The position numbers and the translations under genes were made by a program. DNA of 64,000 bases from Prochlorococcus sp. AG-388-D03 (GTDB lineage Bacteria > Cyanobacteriota > Cyanobacteriia > PCC-6307 > Cyanobiaceae), in the NCBI GenBank assembly GCA_003279875.1, contig QCGN01000006.1:1-64000 (forward strand), given 5' to 3'. Position 1 is the first letter of the stretch. Each line of letters opens with the position of its first letter. The notes below the pieces were generated by a model. That model did not search any database and had not been told where the DNA came from. It saw only the letters and a list, made by a program, of their open reading frames with translations. Below, in pieces: positions 57,181 to 64,000 of the stretch.

Positions 57181-57933
57181 TTATTGATTTAATAAAGATA
57201 TCGATGGTCTAATATAAATAAAAATAGATCCATATAAATCTTTCATTATTCTTAATTCATTGTCTAAATAGATTACTGATATTTCACAAGAAGGGATTTC
57301 TTTATTCCAAGTTAATTTCTCCCATACTTCTTTAACTGGATACCATCTATTCATGAGAAGTTTACTAAAGATTGGAATATTATTAAGACCCTCGACCTTT
57401 GAAACTTTAGTTTTTTGCAGATTCATTTGGAGTGAATTATCTTTTAAATTTAATTCATCAGCAAATGTAATTACCCTACCGCCAAATGTTGGAAGAAGCT
57501 TAAACCAACCAAGGATTGGAATTGTAGTAAGGCCAAAAATTATGGTGTCAAATGTAGAGATAAATACTTTCTTTTCAAAATCAATTTTTTGAGCGATTCT
57601 TCCAATAGTTGATAAACCAAATGATCCAACTTGCAATTGGTGTAATTTGAAAAATAGATTACTTTTGAATTCGTCATTTAATGCTTTTTCTATTGCAAGA
57701 AAAAAAGGCGAGCTCCTAAATAATTCAACTGTTGAGTAAATTAATTCCCATTCTCCTGATAATTTTTCTTCTGTGATTTTAGAATTATTTCTTTCAAGAT
57801 CCTTTATAAGATCTTCCATTTCTTTTAACTTCTCTTGGTACAAAGGAGCAATTAATTTGTTTAGTCTTTGGCCTCTATCTGTTATGGAGGCTATTTGATA
57901 TATCTTCTTTTTTATCTCCTCAATATCAGCCAT
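57181..57933 (-). CDS. PAP/fibrillin (plastid-lipid-associated) family protein
   Basis: 250 aa. Family marks are LSGEWELIYSTVELFRSSPFF near the start, the central lipocalin-like strands (GRIAQKIDFEKKVFISTF) and the C-terminal SVIYLDNELRIMKDLYGSIFIYIR. Fibrillins bind lipids at thylakoids and plastoglobule-like bodies and help protect photosystems. A second, shorter member lies at 60.25 kb. Confidence 0.85.
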   Translation of the reverse strand: MADIEEIKKKIYQIASITDRGQRLNKLIAPLYQEKLKEMEDLIKDLERNNSKITEEKLSGEWELIYSTVELFRSSPFFLAIEKALNDEFKSNLFFKLHQLQVGSFGLSTIGRIAQKIDFEKKVFISTFDTIIFGLTTIPILGWFKLLPTFGGRVITFADELNLKDNSLQMNLQKTKVSKVEGLNNIPIFSKLLMNRWYPVKEVWEKLTWNKEIPSCEISVIYLDNELRIMKDLYGSIFIYIRPSISLLNQ

Positions 57934-58024
57934 AAATAAAAATTTAATAATCTTTATGATAATTAAATTTTTGAGTATTGGTGCCCAACCAGAATTCTAT
58001 TTAATTTGATAGACATTAAATTAT

Positions 58025-58207
58025 TTAAGATTCCCCCCATCTTTTTCCAATTTCGTAACCCCATTTAGAGGTTAAATTAATTACTTCTTCATGATTTTTG
58101 CAATCTGATAATTCTTTCTTTTTTTTAGGATTTTTTTTTATTAATTCAGATATTTTATTTAATTGTTCAATTTTTTTAAGAAAATTAATTAAATCTCTTT
58201 CAGCCAT
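58025..58207 (-). CDS. Nif11-like peptide, 60 aa
   Basis: I chose the ATG giving MAERDLINFLKKIEQLNKIS; the track start at 58276 adds residues without a match. The pattern (N-terminal NFLKKIEQ, lysine-rich middle, EVINLTSKWGYEIG) is that of the Nif11 domain, used as leader in some bacterial peptides. There is no GG cleavage site with a Cys/Ser/Thr-rich core, so it is probably not a lanthipeptide precursor. Confidence 0.7.
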   Translation of the reverse strand: MAERDLINFLKKIEQLNKISELIKKNPKKKKELSDCKNHEEVINLTSKWGYEIGKRWGES

Positions 58208-58214
58208 TTTGATA

Positions 58215-58322
58215 TTAAGAAGTGTATTTTTGGTCGTAGGTGAAAATATAATATAAGACCCAGCCAACTCCAGCAATCAAAATTGCAACCATTATATTTA
58301 CTGACCAAACTATTTCTATCAT
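58215..58322 (-). CDS. 35-aa one-helix membrane peptide
   Basis: Below the track cut-off. MIEIVWSVNIMVAILIAGVG continues WVLYYIFTYDQKYTS: one helix with a short polar tail. It lies 7 nt upstream of the Nif11-like gene on the same strand and probably shares its transcript. Confidence 0.6.
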   Translation of the reverse strand: MIEIVWSVNIMVAILIAGVGWVLYYIFTYDQKYTS

Positions 58323-58451
58323 TTTTTTTTATTATTATTAATATATTAACTAAATTTTTAATCAATTTTCTAATCAAATTTAGAGAGTATTTAAGTATTG
58401 TATTTGAACATATATATGAACTATATTTGTTTAAAGTAATTTAATTCAAAA

Positions 58452-58631
58452 ATGGGAGAAGCAAAAAGAAGAGAAGAATTAGGATTGCCGCCTAGAGAAA
58501 AAAAGGTAGTAAAAAATGAATCGAAAAATAATTTAAATCAAATCTTGAATAAATATCCTTATTTTCCTTATATATTAGGAATATCTCTCCTTACAATTTT
58601 GATTATCGATCTAATTAATTACTATAAATAG
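58452..58631 (+). CDS. 59-aa protein with basic N-terminus and C-terminal helix
   Basis: Just below the track cut-off. MGEAKRREELGLPPREKK is a start seen in small cyanobacterial proteins. A polar linker and one membrane helix follow (YILGISLLTILIIDLI). Function unknown. Confidence 0.7.
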   Translation: MGEAKRREELGLPPREKKVVKNESKNNLNQILNKYPYFPYILGISLLTILIIDLINYYK

Positions 58632-58754
58632 TTTAAAAAAAATTTTTTCATATCTTAATTTTTAATTTATAAATCTGAAATATTATGTTTCGCATTTTTA
58701 GAAATAATTTTCCATAATTAAATGATTACTTAATCAAAAAAAATAGAATTTCAA

Positions 58755-59057
58755 ATGTTTGATAATATCGATATCGCCATAGTCCAAGCAGTAGGATTTT
58801 TTGGTGTCTTTGGATTTTTTGTATATCAACTTTTATCAGAAGGTAAAAAAACAGTTCAAACTCAATTGAAATCTCCTGCAAAAAAAGTAAATAAATCAAT
58901 TGATTTAATTGAGAATCCCAACAAGAAAGGGTTATTTGGTAGAAAAAAAGAACCGATTAAATTAGATGTTAAACCAAAGAAAAAAGGACTATTTGGTAAA
59001 AAAGTAGAGTCCGTTAAAGTTGAAAAAAAGTCTAGAAAAAAAGGTTGGTTTAGTTAG
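58755..59057 (+). CDS. one-helix membrane protein with KKGLFG repeats
   Basis: 100 aa. An N-terminal helix (IVQAVGFFGVFGFFVYQLL) is followed by a very basic tail with repeated KKGLFGRKKE / KKGLFGKKVE / KKGWFS units at about 15-25 residue spacing. The tail could bind nucleic acid or acidic surfaces at the membrane (inference). No named family. Confidence 0.6.
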   Translation: MFDNIDIAIVQAVGFFGVFGFFVYQLLSEGKKTVQTQLKSPAKKVNKSIDLIENPNKKGLFGRKKEPIKLDVKPKKKGLFGKKVESVKVEKKSRKKGWFS

Positions 59058-59139
59058 ATATTTTAAAAATGATTTTGATATCTTTTATACAAAAATATTA
59101 TTATTCTGTTTTTATAATTAGATAAATAAATTTAATTTA

Positions 59140-59271
59140 ATGAATCATAGAGAAATTACTAAAAGATATAGTGATTTAATTAATAGAGCTGAACAAGCCA
59201 ATGGTAGAAAAGAAATTGTTGGTTTACTTAAAAAAGCTGCTAAATTAAAATCTAAAATTGAACTGAAATAA
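59140..59271 (+). CDS. 43-aa basic helical protein
   Basis: Below the track cut-off. MNHREITKRYSDLINRAEQA is followed by RKEIVGLLKKAAKLKSKI, a likely two-helix hairpin with positive charge. Regular codon use and a good start. Function unknown. Confidence 0.6.
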   Translation: MNHREITKRYSDLINRAEQANGRKEIVGLLKKAAKLKSKIELK

Positions 59272-59354
59272 ATAGATTTTCATAATTTTTCTAAATGTAA
59301 AATTTATTTAAACAAAAAAATATTCATGCGATAATCATATGAAATTTTTTCGTT

Positions 59355-59525
59355 ATGAATAAAAAAGGTTATACAACTGAAAGCGGTGGAAGACAAAATG
59401 GATTTGCAATAGAACCGGAAATTAATCCAATAACACAAGGAGAATCTAAGAATTCATTTCTCTTATTCTTGGGGTTATTATTACCTTTCTTAATAGGTGC
59501 GATTTATTATTTTAAAACGCTTTGA
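59355..59525 (+). CDS. psb34: Psb34-like photosystem II assembly protein, 56 aa
   Basis: Below the track cut-off. The N-terminus GYTTESGGRQNGFAIEPEI matches the YTTE-GGR-N-FAIEP start of cyanobacterial Psb34, a one-helix relative of high-light-inducible proteins. A single membrane helix follows (FLLFLGLLLPFLIGAIYYF). Psb34 binds CP47 during photosystem II assembly. The ATG is at 59355. Confidence 0.82.
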   Translation: MNKKGYTTESGGRQNGFAIEPEINPITQGESKNSFLLFLGLLLPFLIGAIYYFKTL

Positions 59526-59539
59526 ATAAAAACATTTTT

Positions 59540-59719
59540 TTATAAATCATTTTTGGAAATATATTCTTGAGAACTTATGATATCTTGCATTATTCCTTGG
59601 GAGGAGGAGTTGAATCCATTTTTTTCAAGAAAAGTTTTAACTTCCTTGAATTTCTTTTGAATTTTTTTTGTGTAAGGGGTTGTCATTAAATAATCATCAT
59701 GTTCAGTGGAGTAGTTCAT
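59540..59719 (-). CDS. 59-aa polar helical protein, unknown
   Basis: Below the track cut-off. MNYSTEHDDYLMTTPYTKKI is followed by a lysine-rich helix (QKKFKEVKTFLEKNG) and a Ser/Gln-rich end. It ends 14 nt from the convergent psb34 stop. No family recognised. Confidence 0.55.
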   Translation of the reverse strand: MNYSTEHDDYLMTTPYTKKIQKKFKEVKTFLEKNGFNSSSQGIMQDIISSQEYISKNDL

Positions 59720-59890
59720 TTGATTTAATTCTTAATTATCATTATAAATTCTGCTAAACATTGCATGAATAATGAAGTTATAACCATTACAAAAATTGAT
59801 TACTAGTAATAAATACTTAATTATAGAAAATTAATTGGTTCTGTTTTCTCAGTTGTTACTCTCAGAGAATTATTTGAAAATCTTTTAATA

Positions 59891-60175
59891 CTAAAGAGTG
59901 CTTATTGTTACTAGTTCCATTAAATTTCTTGATCTCAGATAGTCCTGAAATGCATCAGAGTAGAAAGCTTTTTTTGCAGCTATTTTTGATTCGAACTCTA
60001 TTACTATACCTAGTTGGCCGCCATCCCACTTGTGTGAATTAGAATCTTGAGTGATGTCTTTTTTTACTACAACGCCACCGACTGATCTTATCCAAGGCAA
60101 AACTGTTCTTATGTATTCGAGAAACAAATCGGCATTTGGAATAGATATTTTCTTAAGCCAGTAACTCTTTGTCAT
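59891..60175 (-). CDS. DUF1330-like small ferredoxin-fold protein
   Basis: 94 aa. The dimeric alpha/beta pattern includes FLEYIRTVLPWIRSVGGVVV, the LGIVIEFESKIAAKKAFYSD strand-helix and FQDYLRSRNL. DUF1330 members are of unknown function. Divergent from the second fibrillin-like gene. Confidence 0.7.
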   Translation of the reverse strand: MTKSYWLKKISIPNADLFLEYIRTVLPWIRSVGGVVVKKDITQDSNSHKWDGGQLGIVIEFESKIAAKKAFYSDAFQDYLRSRNLMELVTISTL

Positions 60176-60253
60176 GAAATCAAAACATTTTCAGTAGAAT
60201 ATAACACATAGACGTAAGTATTTTTGCTCAAACTGTTTTGTAAATCTATTTAA

Positions 60254-60796
60254 ATGAATCTAGAACAACAATTATTGGACTTGCTCCTTTCAAAACCGAA
60301 TACAAAAGAGATTAAGAATATGGCTGAAGAACTAGAAAAGAAATCAAATTTTACTATTAGCAACGATATTGAGAAGTTACGAGGGATTTGGGAGCTTAGA
60401 TGGAGTAGTTCAAAAGCTCCATTTTTGAATTATTCGCCGTTAGTTGATAATTTTCAAATTCTTGATCCACTCAATCTTAATGCTTTAAATTTACTCAAAC
60501 CTAAAGGAATTAAAGCAATTATGGGAACAGGGATCGTAGCAAAACTGAAATCAATAAATGAAAAAAAAATTGGAGTTAACTTTACTCATGCTGGCATAAT
60601 TGGACCAAATGTTGGAATAACTAAAATAAAGGCTTTAACAAAGATAAAAAGAGAACAAAAAGGGTGGTTAGAAATTACTTTTTTAGATAAAGATCTTAGA
60701 ATTTGTAGGGGAGATAAAGGAACTTTATTTATTCTTAGAAAAATTAAAGACGAAACTTTATATAAAAGGTTTCAGAAATTTATTGAATCTATATGA
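60254..60796 (+). CDS. PAP/fibrillin family protein, short form
   Basis: 180 aa. LRGIWELRWSSSKAPFLNYS is the family start, followed by beta-strands (INEKKIGVNFTHAGIIGP) and the typical end WLEITFLDKDLRICRGDKGTLFILRK. Predicted lipid-binding at thylakoids. A paralogue lies at 57.18-57.93 kb. Confidence 0.82.
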   Translation: MNLEQQLLDLLLSKPNTKEIKNMAEELEKKSNFTISNDIEKLRGIWELRWSSSKAPFLNYSPLVDNFQILDPLNLNALNLLKPKGIKAIMGTGIVAKLKSINEKKIGVNFTHAGIIGPNVGITKIKALTKIKREQKGWLEITFLDKDLRICRGDKGTLFILRKIKDETLYKRFQKFIESI

Positions 60797-60804
60797 ATCC
60801 CTTT

Positions 60805-61098
60805 TTATCTTTTAATCCAAATAAATTTCAAAAAGAAGTAAATTGGTAAATATTTAAATGCCTCTTTGGGTATTTCATATGATAAATATTTTAATAATTC
60901 TTCAATCCAGTAACCTATATCAAATCCAAAAAGGGATCTTTCTAGGACAAACCATAATTCCTTATCAAAGATGGTTCTTAAATTAAGATAGATATATTCC
61001 CAATGAAATGTATTCCAATATTTTTGTAAATAAGAAGATATTATTAGCCAGAAAGATATAAAAATAAAACTTTTTGCAAACTTAATGATCTTTTTCAT
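60805..61098 (-). CDS. aromatic-rich membrane-associated protein, unknown
   Basis: 97 aa with an N-terminal helix (FAKSFIFISFWLIISSYL) and a Tyr/Trp/Phe-rich remainder (HWEYIYLNLRTIF, GFDIGYWIEELLKYLS). It ends 8 nt from the convergent fibrillin gene. No family recognised. Confidence 0.55.
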   Translation of the reverse strand: MKKIIKFAKSFIFISFWLIISSYLQKYWNTFHWEYIYLNLRTIFDKELWFVLERSLFGFDIGYWIEELLKYLSYEIPKEAFKYLPIYFFLKFIWIKR

Positions 61099-61242
61099 TA
61101 TTACTTTGGCTTAGGGAAGAATAAAATCTATTAACTATCTTTTATTTATAATATTAGTTAAGTTTTATATTTATCACTAAATATAAGCATAAAAATATAA
61201 AAAATTTTTTGATGATAAATAATCTTTAGAGAATTTAAATGA

Positions 61243-61371
61243 TTAATTTTCTTTTTTAGGTAAGTTTTGTGCCTCTATGTTTTTATCTCTTAGTTTAAGT
61301 CCCCAAAATAAAAAAGTTAGATAAATAAAAATACTACCAAAAAGTATTATTAATAGTTTTGAAAAATCCAT
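61243..61371 (-). CDS. 42-aa one-helix membrane peptide
   Basis: Below the track cut-off. MDFSKLLIILFGSIFIYLTF is followed by LFWGLKLRDKNIEAQNLPKK. One N-terminal helix and a charged tail. It is the only ORF I can support between the 97-aa gene and the MAPEG gene; the rest of 61,099-61,491 is AT-rich spacer. Confidence 0.55.
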   Translation of the reverse strand: MDFSKLLIILFGSIFIYLTFLFWGLKLRDKNIEAQNLPKKEN

Positions 61372-61491
61372 GAAAGTTTTTTAAGCGTATTTTCAATATT
61401 TAAATTTTAAATCATTTTTGAATATACTTGTTAAAGATTAATCCGCGATATTAAAATGTAATTACTAAGCTGAATTAAATATAAAAGATAT

Positions 61492-61896
61492 ATGTCAGTC
61501 GTTTTTGCTTGGAGCCTTTGCCTCTCTGTTGCAGTAGTTTTACTATCTACAATACCTCTTACACTTGGGAGAATCAAAGCTGGCTATTCAATGAAGAACA
61601 TGTCTGCACCAAGAGCATTATTTGATGAACTTCCAGACTTTGGTAAAAGAGCTGTTTGGTGTCATCAAAATTGCTGGGAAAGTATTTCTATTCATGCCCC
61701 AGCTTGCTTGCTTTGTTTAATTACTTTACCTGATTCAAATCTCTCATTAACTGTGGCATGGATACATCCTCTTTTTCGCTTTTTATATATTTGGGCCTAT
61801 GTATTTAATATTCCTATTGCAAGAGGTTTAATTTGGGCTTCTGGCGTTTTTACAACACTAATTTTATATAAAGAAGGAATAACTCAACTAATATAA
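61492..61896 (+). CDS. MAPEG-family membrane protein
   Basis: 134 aa, four helices. Family features are AGYSMKNMSAPRALFDELP, AVWCHQNCWESISIHAPACLL and HPLFRFLYIWAYVFNIPIARGL. MAPEG proteins include glutathione transferases and eicosanoid enzymes; cyanobacterial members have no settled substrate. It is convergent with the Mrr-type nuclease gene, 5 nt apart. Confidence 0.85.
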   Translation: MSVVFAWSLCLSVAVVLLSTIPLTLGRIKAGYSMKNMSAPRALFDELPDFGKRAVWCHQNCWESISIHAPACLLCLITLPDSNLSLTVAWIHPLFRFLYIWAYVFNIPIARGLIWASGVFTTLILYKEGITQLI

Positions 61897-61901
61897 ATGG
61901 A

Positions 61902-62774
61902 CTAAAAAAAAAGTTTTCCTAAATCTTTTAATTCTGAATCATTTATTAATACAACCTTATTAGCTCTAGCTAATTTTTGTGCAGATTTAGTAAAGCCTGA
62001 TTTTGAAACTAATACTGCATGAGTACCCTTCCAATATAATTTACCGGCTGAAATTTCTTGAACAGCTTTATTACCTACAACTTTTTTATGGTTCTTACAT
62101 TGAATACATATTCTTACATTATCAATGGAAGCAATTAAATCGACGCCTTGGTCTCCTGTATTGGGTGTTTCTTTGACTTTCCAACCATTTTGTTTAAGAA
62201 TTTCCATACAATGACTTTCAAAAATAATTCCATTTTTATAATTTTGATTATTTTTTTTTAAGGTATTTTTTCCTAGAATTCTTAAACAAGATTTTTCTAT
62301 TTGACTAGCTATAAATATAAACCAATCCTCACTCAATAAAATTCTATCAGCTCCAATTATTTCATCAGTAATAATAGGATTAACTTTTTGATAAGAGTCC
62401 CATTTCTCAAAAAAAGATTCTTGACCTGAAAATTCTTTTAAAATAACTTTTTCCCAAAAATAAGGAATACCCTCTTTAAATCTTTTTGAATCATTATTAA
62501 GACTCTTCTTAATTGAAATTTCGTCTAGAGGAGGGTTTCCTATCCACTTTTTCAAGTCTTCATTTCCATAAGCATCTGTTTCTTTTAATCTGATCCTTTC
62601 CTCTAATAAATTGTATTTATTTTCATCAATCAATTTATTTAATGTTTCTATAAAATAATTTGCATTTAAAGAAATCTTTAACTTATATTTTCTTTTTTTT
62701 AATAGATAACTTCTTAGAATAACAATTGAAATTAGAATTATTACTAAAGTTAAAATAATAAAAATATCATTCAT
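61902..62774 (-). CDS. membrane-anchored Mrr-type restriction endonuclease-like protein
   Basis: 290 aa. An N-terminal helix (IFIILTLVIILISIVIL) is followed by an unknown helical middle. The C-terminal Mrr_cat/endonuclease domain has E in GIIFESHCMEIL, D in GDQGVDLIAS and QCK in RICIQCKNHKKV, the PD-(D/E)xK layout. No methylase or other restriction subunit is adjacent. A role in foreign-DNA defence is possible; the membrane anchor is unusual for such enzymes. Confidence 0.82.
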   Translation of the reverse strand: MNDIFIILTLVIILISIVILRSYLLKKRKYKLKISLNANYFIETLNKLIDENKYNLLEERIRLKETDAYGNEDLKKWIGNPPLDEISIKKSLNNDSKRFKEGIPYFWEKVILKEFSGQESFFEKWDSYQKVNPIITDEIIGADRILLSEDWFIFIASQIEKSCLRILGKNTLKKNNQNYKNGIIFESHCMEILKQNGWKVKETPNTGDQGVDLIASIDNVRICIQCKNHKKVVGNKAVQEISAGKLYWKGTHAVLVSKSGFTKSAQKLARANKVVLINDSELKDLGKLFF

Positions 62775-62796
62775 TAATTTGTTTTTATTTTAAATA

Positions 62797-63048
62797 TCAA
62801 AAAGTTTTTGTTTTTCTAATTACAAAATCATTTTTTGTAATTAATGTAGAGTTCTTTATATCAAAACCACTTATTGCAGATATCTCCCCCTCTATTCCTT
62901 CTAATGTTAATTGTTCAATAATACCTTTTATAACTTCATCCTCAACTAATTTTCTATCAATTCTTTCAGGGGTTATATCTGTAAGCCATTTAGATGTCTT
63001 TTTTTTTACAACCTCTGTAGGATTCGTTATTTTTAAGTAAATGGCCAT
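62797..63048 (-). CDS. small soluble protein, unknown
   Basis: 83 aa, alternating strands and helices (IYLKITNPTEVVKKK, VEDEVIKGIIEQLTLEGIEGE, NDFVIRKTKTF). It lies 22 nt upstream of the Mrr-type gene on the same strand and may be co-transcribed. No family recognised. Confidence 0.6.
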   Translation of the reverse strand: MAIYLKITNPTEVVKKKTSKWLTDITPERIDRKLVEDEVIKGIIEQLTLEGIEGEISAISGFDIKNSTLITKNDFVIRKTKTF

Positions 63049-63089
63049 TTTATAAATATATCTTTCGTTATTATAAGCAAAGTCTATTT

Positions 63090-63290
63090 TTAATCATTAT
63101 TTTCATTATTACTTTCCCATTCAAGAAATTGAAAAATAATAATTGCAAAGATTGAAAAAAAAGCAATAAAGAGACCTAGCCAACCTATAAATTTGTGCTC
63201 AGTAAAGAGATTAGTGAGTGATGATGTTTCTTGATATCTTGATTCCATTTGATATTGATATGAATCAAGGACTAGAAATAAATCATTCAT
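63090..63290 (-). CDS. small one-helix membrane protein
   Basis: 66 aa. A polar N-terminal half precedes KFIGWLGLFIAFFSIFAIIIF and an acidic Asn-rich tail. The start could be the second methionine (residue 15). Function unknown. Confidence 0.55.
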   Translation of the reverse strand: MNDLFLVLDSYQYQMESRYQETSSLTNLFTEHKFIGWLGLFIAFFSIFAIIIFQFLEWESNNENND

Positions 63291-63343
63291 TAGCTAAAGA
63301 AACTATTTTATGTATTTAATAAATTAATTTTATAATAATGTTA

Positions 63344-63760
63344 TTAGTTTAACTTTAAAAAAGCCTTTGATATAAAGTCTGGTCTTTTTCTAATAATAGA
63401 AAAATTTTGTTTATCTACTAGAACCAAATTCACTACAGCAATGGTTAGAACCTTGTTATGCTTGTTGATGAATTTTGAATTAATTTTTATTTTTGGACTT
63501 TTGCCTATATCGAATAAACTTTCAATTGTAATATTATCCCCAAGATACAAGGGTTGAATATATTTAATTGAGGTATCTATTAATGGTAATTCAAATCCAT
63601 TTTTAGATAGATCAAAATAATCTATACCTGCTTTAGAAAGAGCATTAACTCTCCCTTCTTCAAGCCAATTAAAATATGTACCGTGCCACATAACCCCTGC
63701 ATGATCTGAATGCTGTGGTAAGACTATCTTATTAATTTTCCAAATTTTTTTTACATTCAT
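63344..63760 (-). CDS. hotdog-fold acyl-CoA thioesterase
   Basis: 138 aa. VLPQHSDHAGVMWHGTYFNWLEEGR is the 4-hydroxybenzoyl-CoA thioesterase-type active-site region (Asp in SDHAG), followed by IKYIQPLYLGDNITIES. In cyanobacteria a related enzyme hydrolyses DHNA-CoA for phylloquinone, but this substrate is only a possibility here. Confidence 0.85.
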   Translation of the reverse strand: MNVKKIWKINKIVLPQHSDHAGVMWHGTYFNWLEEGRVNALSKAGIDYFDLSKNGFELPLIDTSIKYIQPLYLGDNITIESLFDIGKSPKIKINSKFINKHNKVLTIAVVNLVLVDKQNFSIIRKRPDFISKAFLKLN

Positions 63761-63874
63761 TTTTATAAAAAATATTATATTTTTATATTTATAATCAAAT
63801 AATTTAGAACTTGTTAGTGATGTAGGTTTATCTTCATTAAAATAAAAAAAATGTAAAATTGTATTTTTAAAATT

Positions 63875-64000
63875 ATGTTTAATCGAAACTATAAAGAAAG
63901 AAAAATGAAAAAAATATTTCAGTGGCGGGAGTATTTAAATTGGAAGAAGATGACTTCAAACCAAAAAATAAATCTTAAAAGAGCATGTTTATTTCCTTTT
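63875..64000 (+). CDS. 5' end of an unidentified gene running out of the window
   Basis: An ORF opens at ATG 63875 (or ATG 63905) and stays open to the edge. It is basic and aromatic (MFNRNYKERKMKKIFQWREY). Too little is present to name a family. Confidence 0.4.
   Translation, partial: MFNRNYKERKMKKIFQWREYLNWKKMTSNQKINLKRACLFPF

Noticed and set aside
58025-58207. Lanthipeptide (ProcA-like) precursor
   Set aside because: The Nif11-like protein lacks a GG cleavage site followed by a Cys/Ser/Thr core, and no LanM-type enzyme is in the window.
58189-58377. 62-codon minus-strand ORF (MIRKLIKNLVNILIIIKK...)
   Set aside because: Out of frame with the more convincing 35-aa one-helix ORF that it covers; composition is typical of a shadow.
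36155-63290. CRISPR array, prophage, IS element or integrase
   Set aside because: I looked for direct-repeat arrays, transposase and integrase motifs and terminal repeats in the accessory part and saw none; the Mrr-type gene stands alone.

Overview
The window looks like a chromosomal segment of a high-light-type Prochlorococcus. The DNA is very AT-rich with tightly packed genes. It carries chlorophyll, carotenoid and photosynthetic electron-transport genes (chlI, crtE, crtL-b, petH, petG, cytM, psb34) and the clock-output kinase sasA. The sRNA Yfr1 lies between a guaB-type gene and trxA, an arrangement known from marine picocyanobacteria. The PetH homologue has a hydrophobic N-terminus in place of a phycobilisome-linker domain, which fits a cyanobacterium without phycobilisomes. 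The exact strain is not determined; the clade call is inference from composition and gene content.

Bases 1-41,000 are mostly core genome. The left end has sasA, tRNA-Glu(TTC), petH, zwf-opcA (oxidative pentose phosphate pathway), cobB (corrinoid), crtE, folD, a PgpH-like c-di-AMP phosphodiesterase, leuA, a GH57 glucan enzyme, crtL-b and gyrA. Next come guaB3, Yfr1, trxA, hisH, rsmD, petG (opposite strand), cytM and an RNA methyltransferase. A packed + strand run follows: chlI, ruvC, a 5-formyl-THF cyclo-ligase, sufE, hom, a small gene and a two-gene peptide-type ABC transporter. After that are a DUF1400 alpha/beta hydrolase, an MFS transporter, a DUF2834 protein, a PfkB kinase, a lumenal pentapeptide protein, and a three-gene ATP-grasp / Alpha-E / transglutaminase operon of unknown product.

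Bases 43,000-49,300 form a zinc module: a COG0523 GTPase with a translationally overlapping WD40 gene, znuA (histidine-rich, with an extra inserted domain), znuC, zur on the opposite strand, and znuB. Zur-box-like palindromes lie in front of znuA/znuC and in front of the GTPase gene.

Bases 41,100-43,000 and 49,250-64,000 are accessory in character, with many very short ORFs. At least thirteen plausible genes fall under the 60-residue cut-off of the ORF track. These include petG, a Psb34-like photosystem II assembly factor and several one-helix membrane peptides. Other items are a Nif11-type peptide, an inverse-autotransporter-type beta-barrel with a secreted six-cysteine partner, two PAP/fibrillin proteins, OsmC, MAPEG, DUF1499, DUF1330, TM2, a membrane-anchored Mrr-type nuclease and a hotdog thioesterase.

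The most interesting observation is at 50.3-50.56 kb. A second exact copy of the 11-nt Yfr1 core ACTCCTCACAC sits in the loop of a different hairpin and is followed by a strong terminator. About 100 nt downstream is a Yfr2-family-like RNA with two GGAAACA boxes and its own terminator. This suggests a tandem regulatory-RNA locus with a Yfr1 mimic. All functional calls come from reading motifs by eye; no database search was run.
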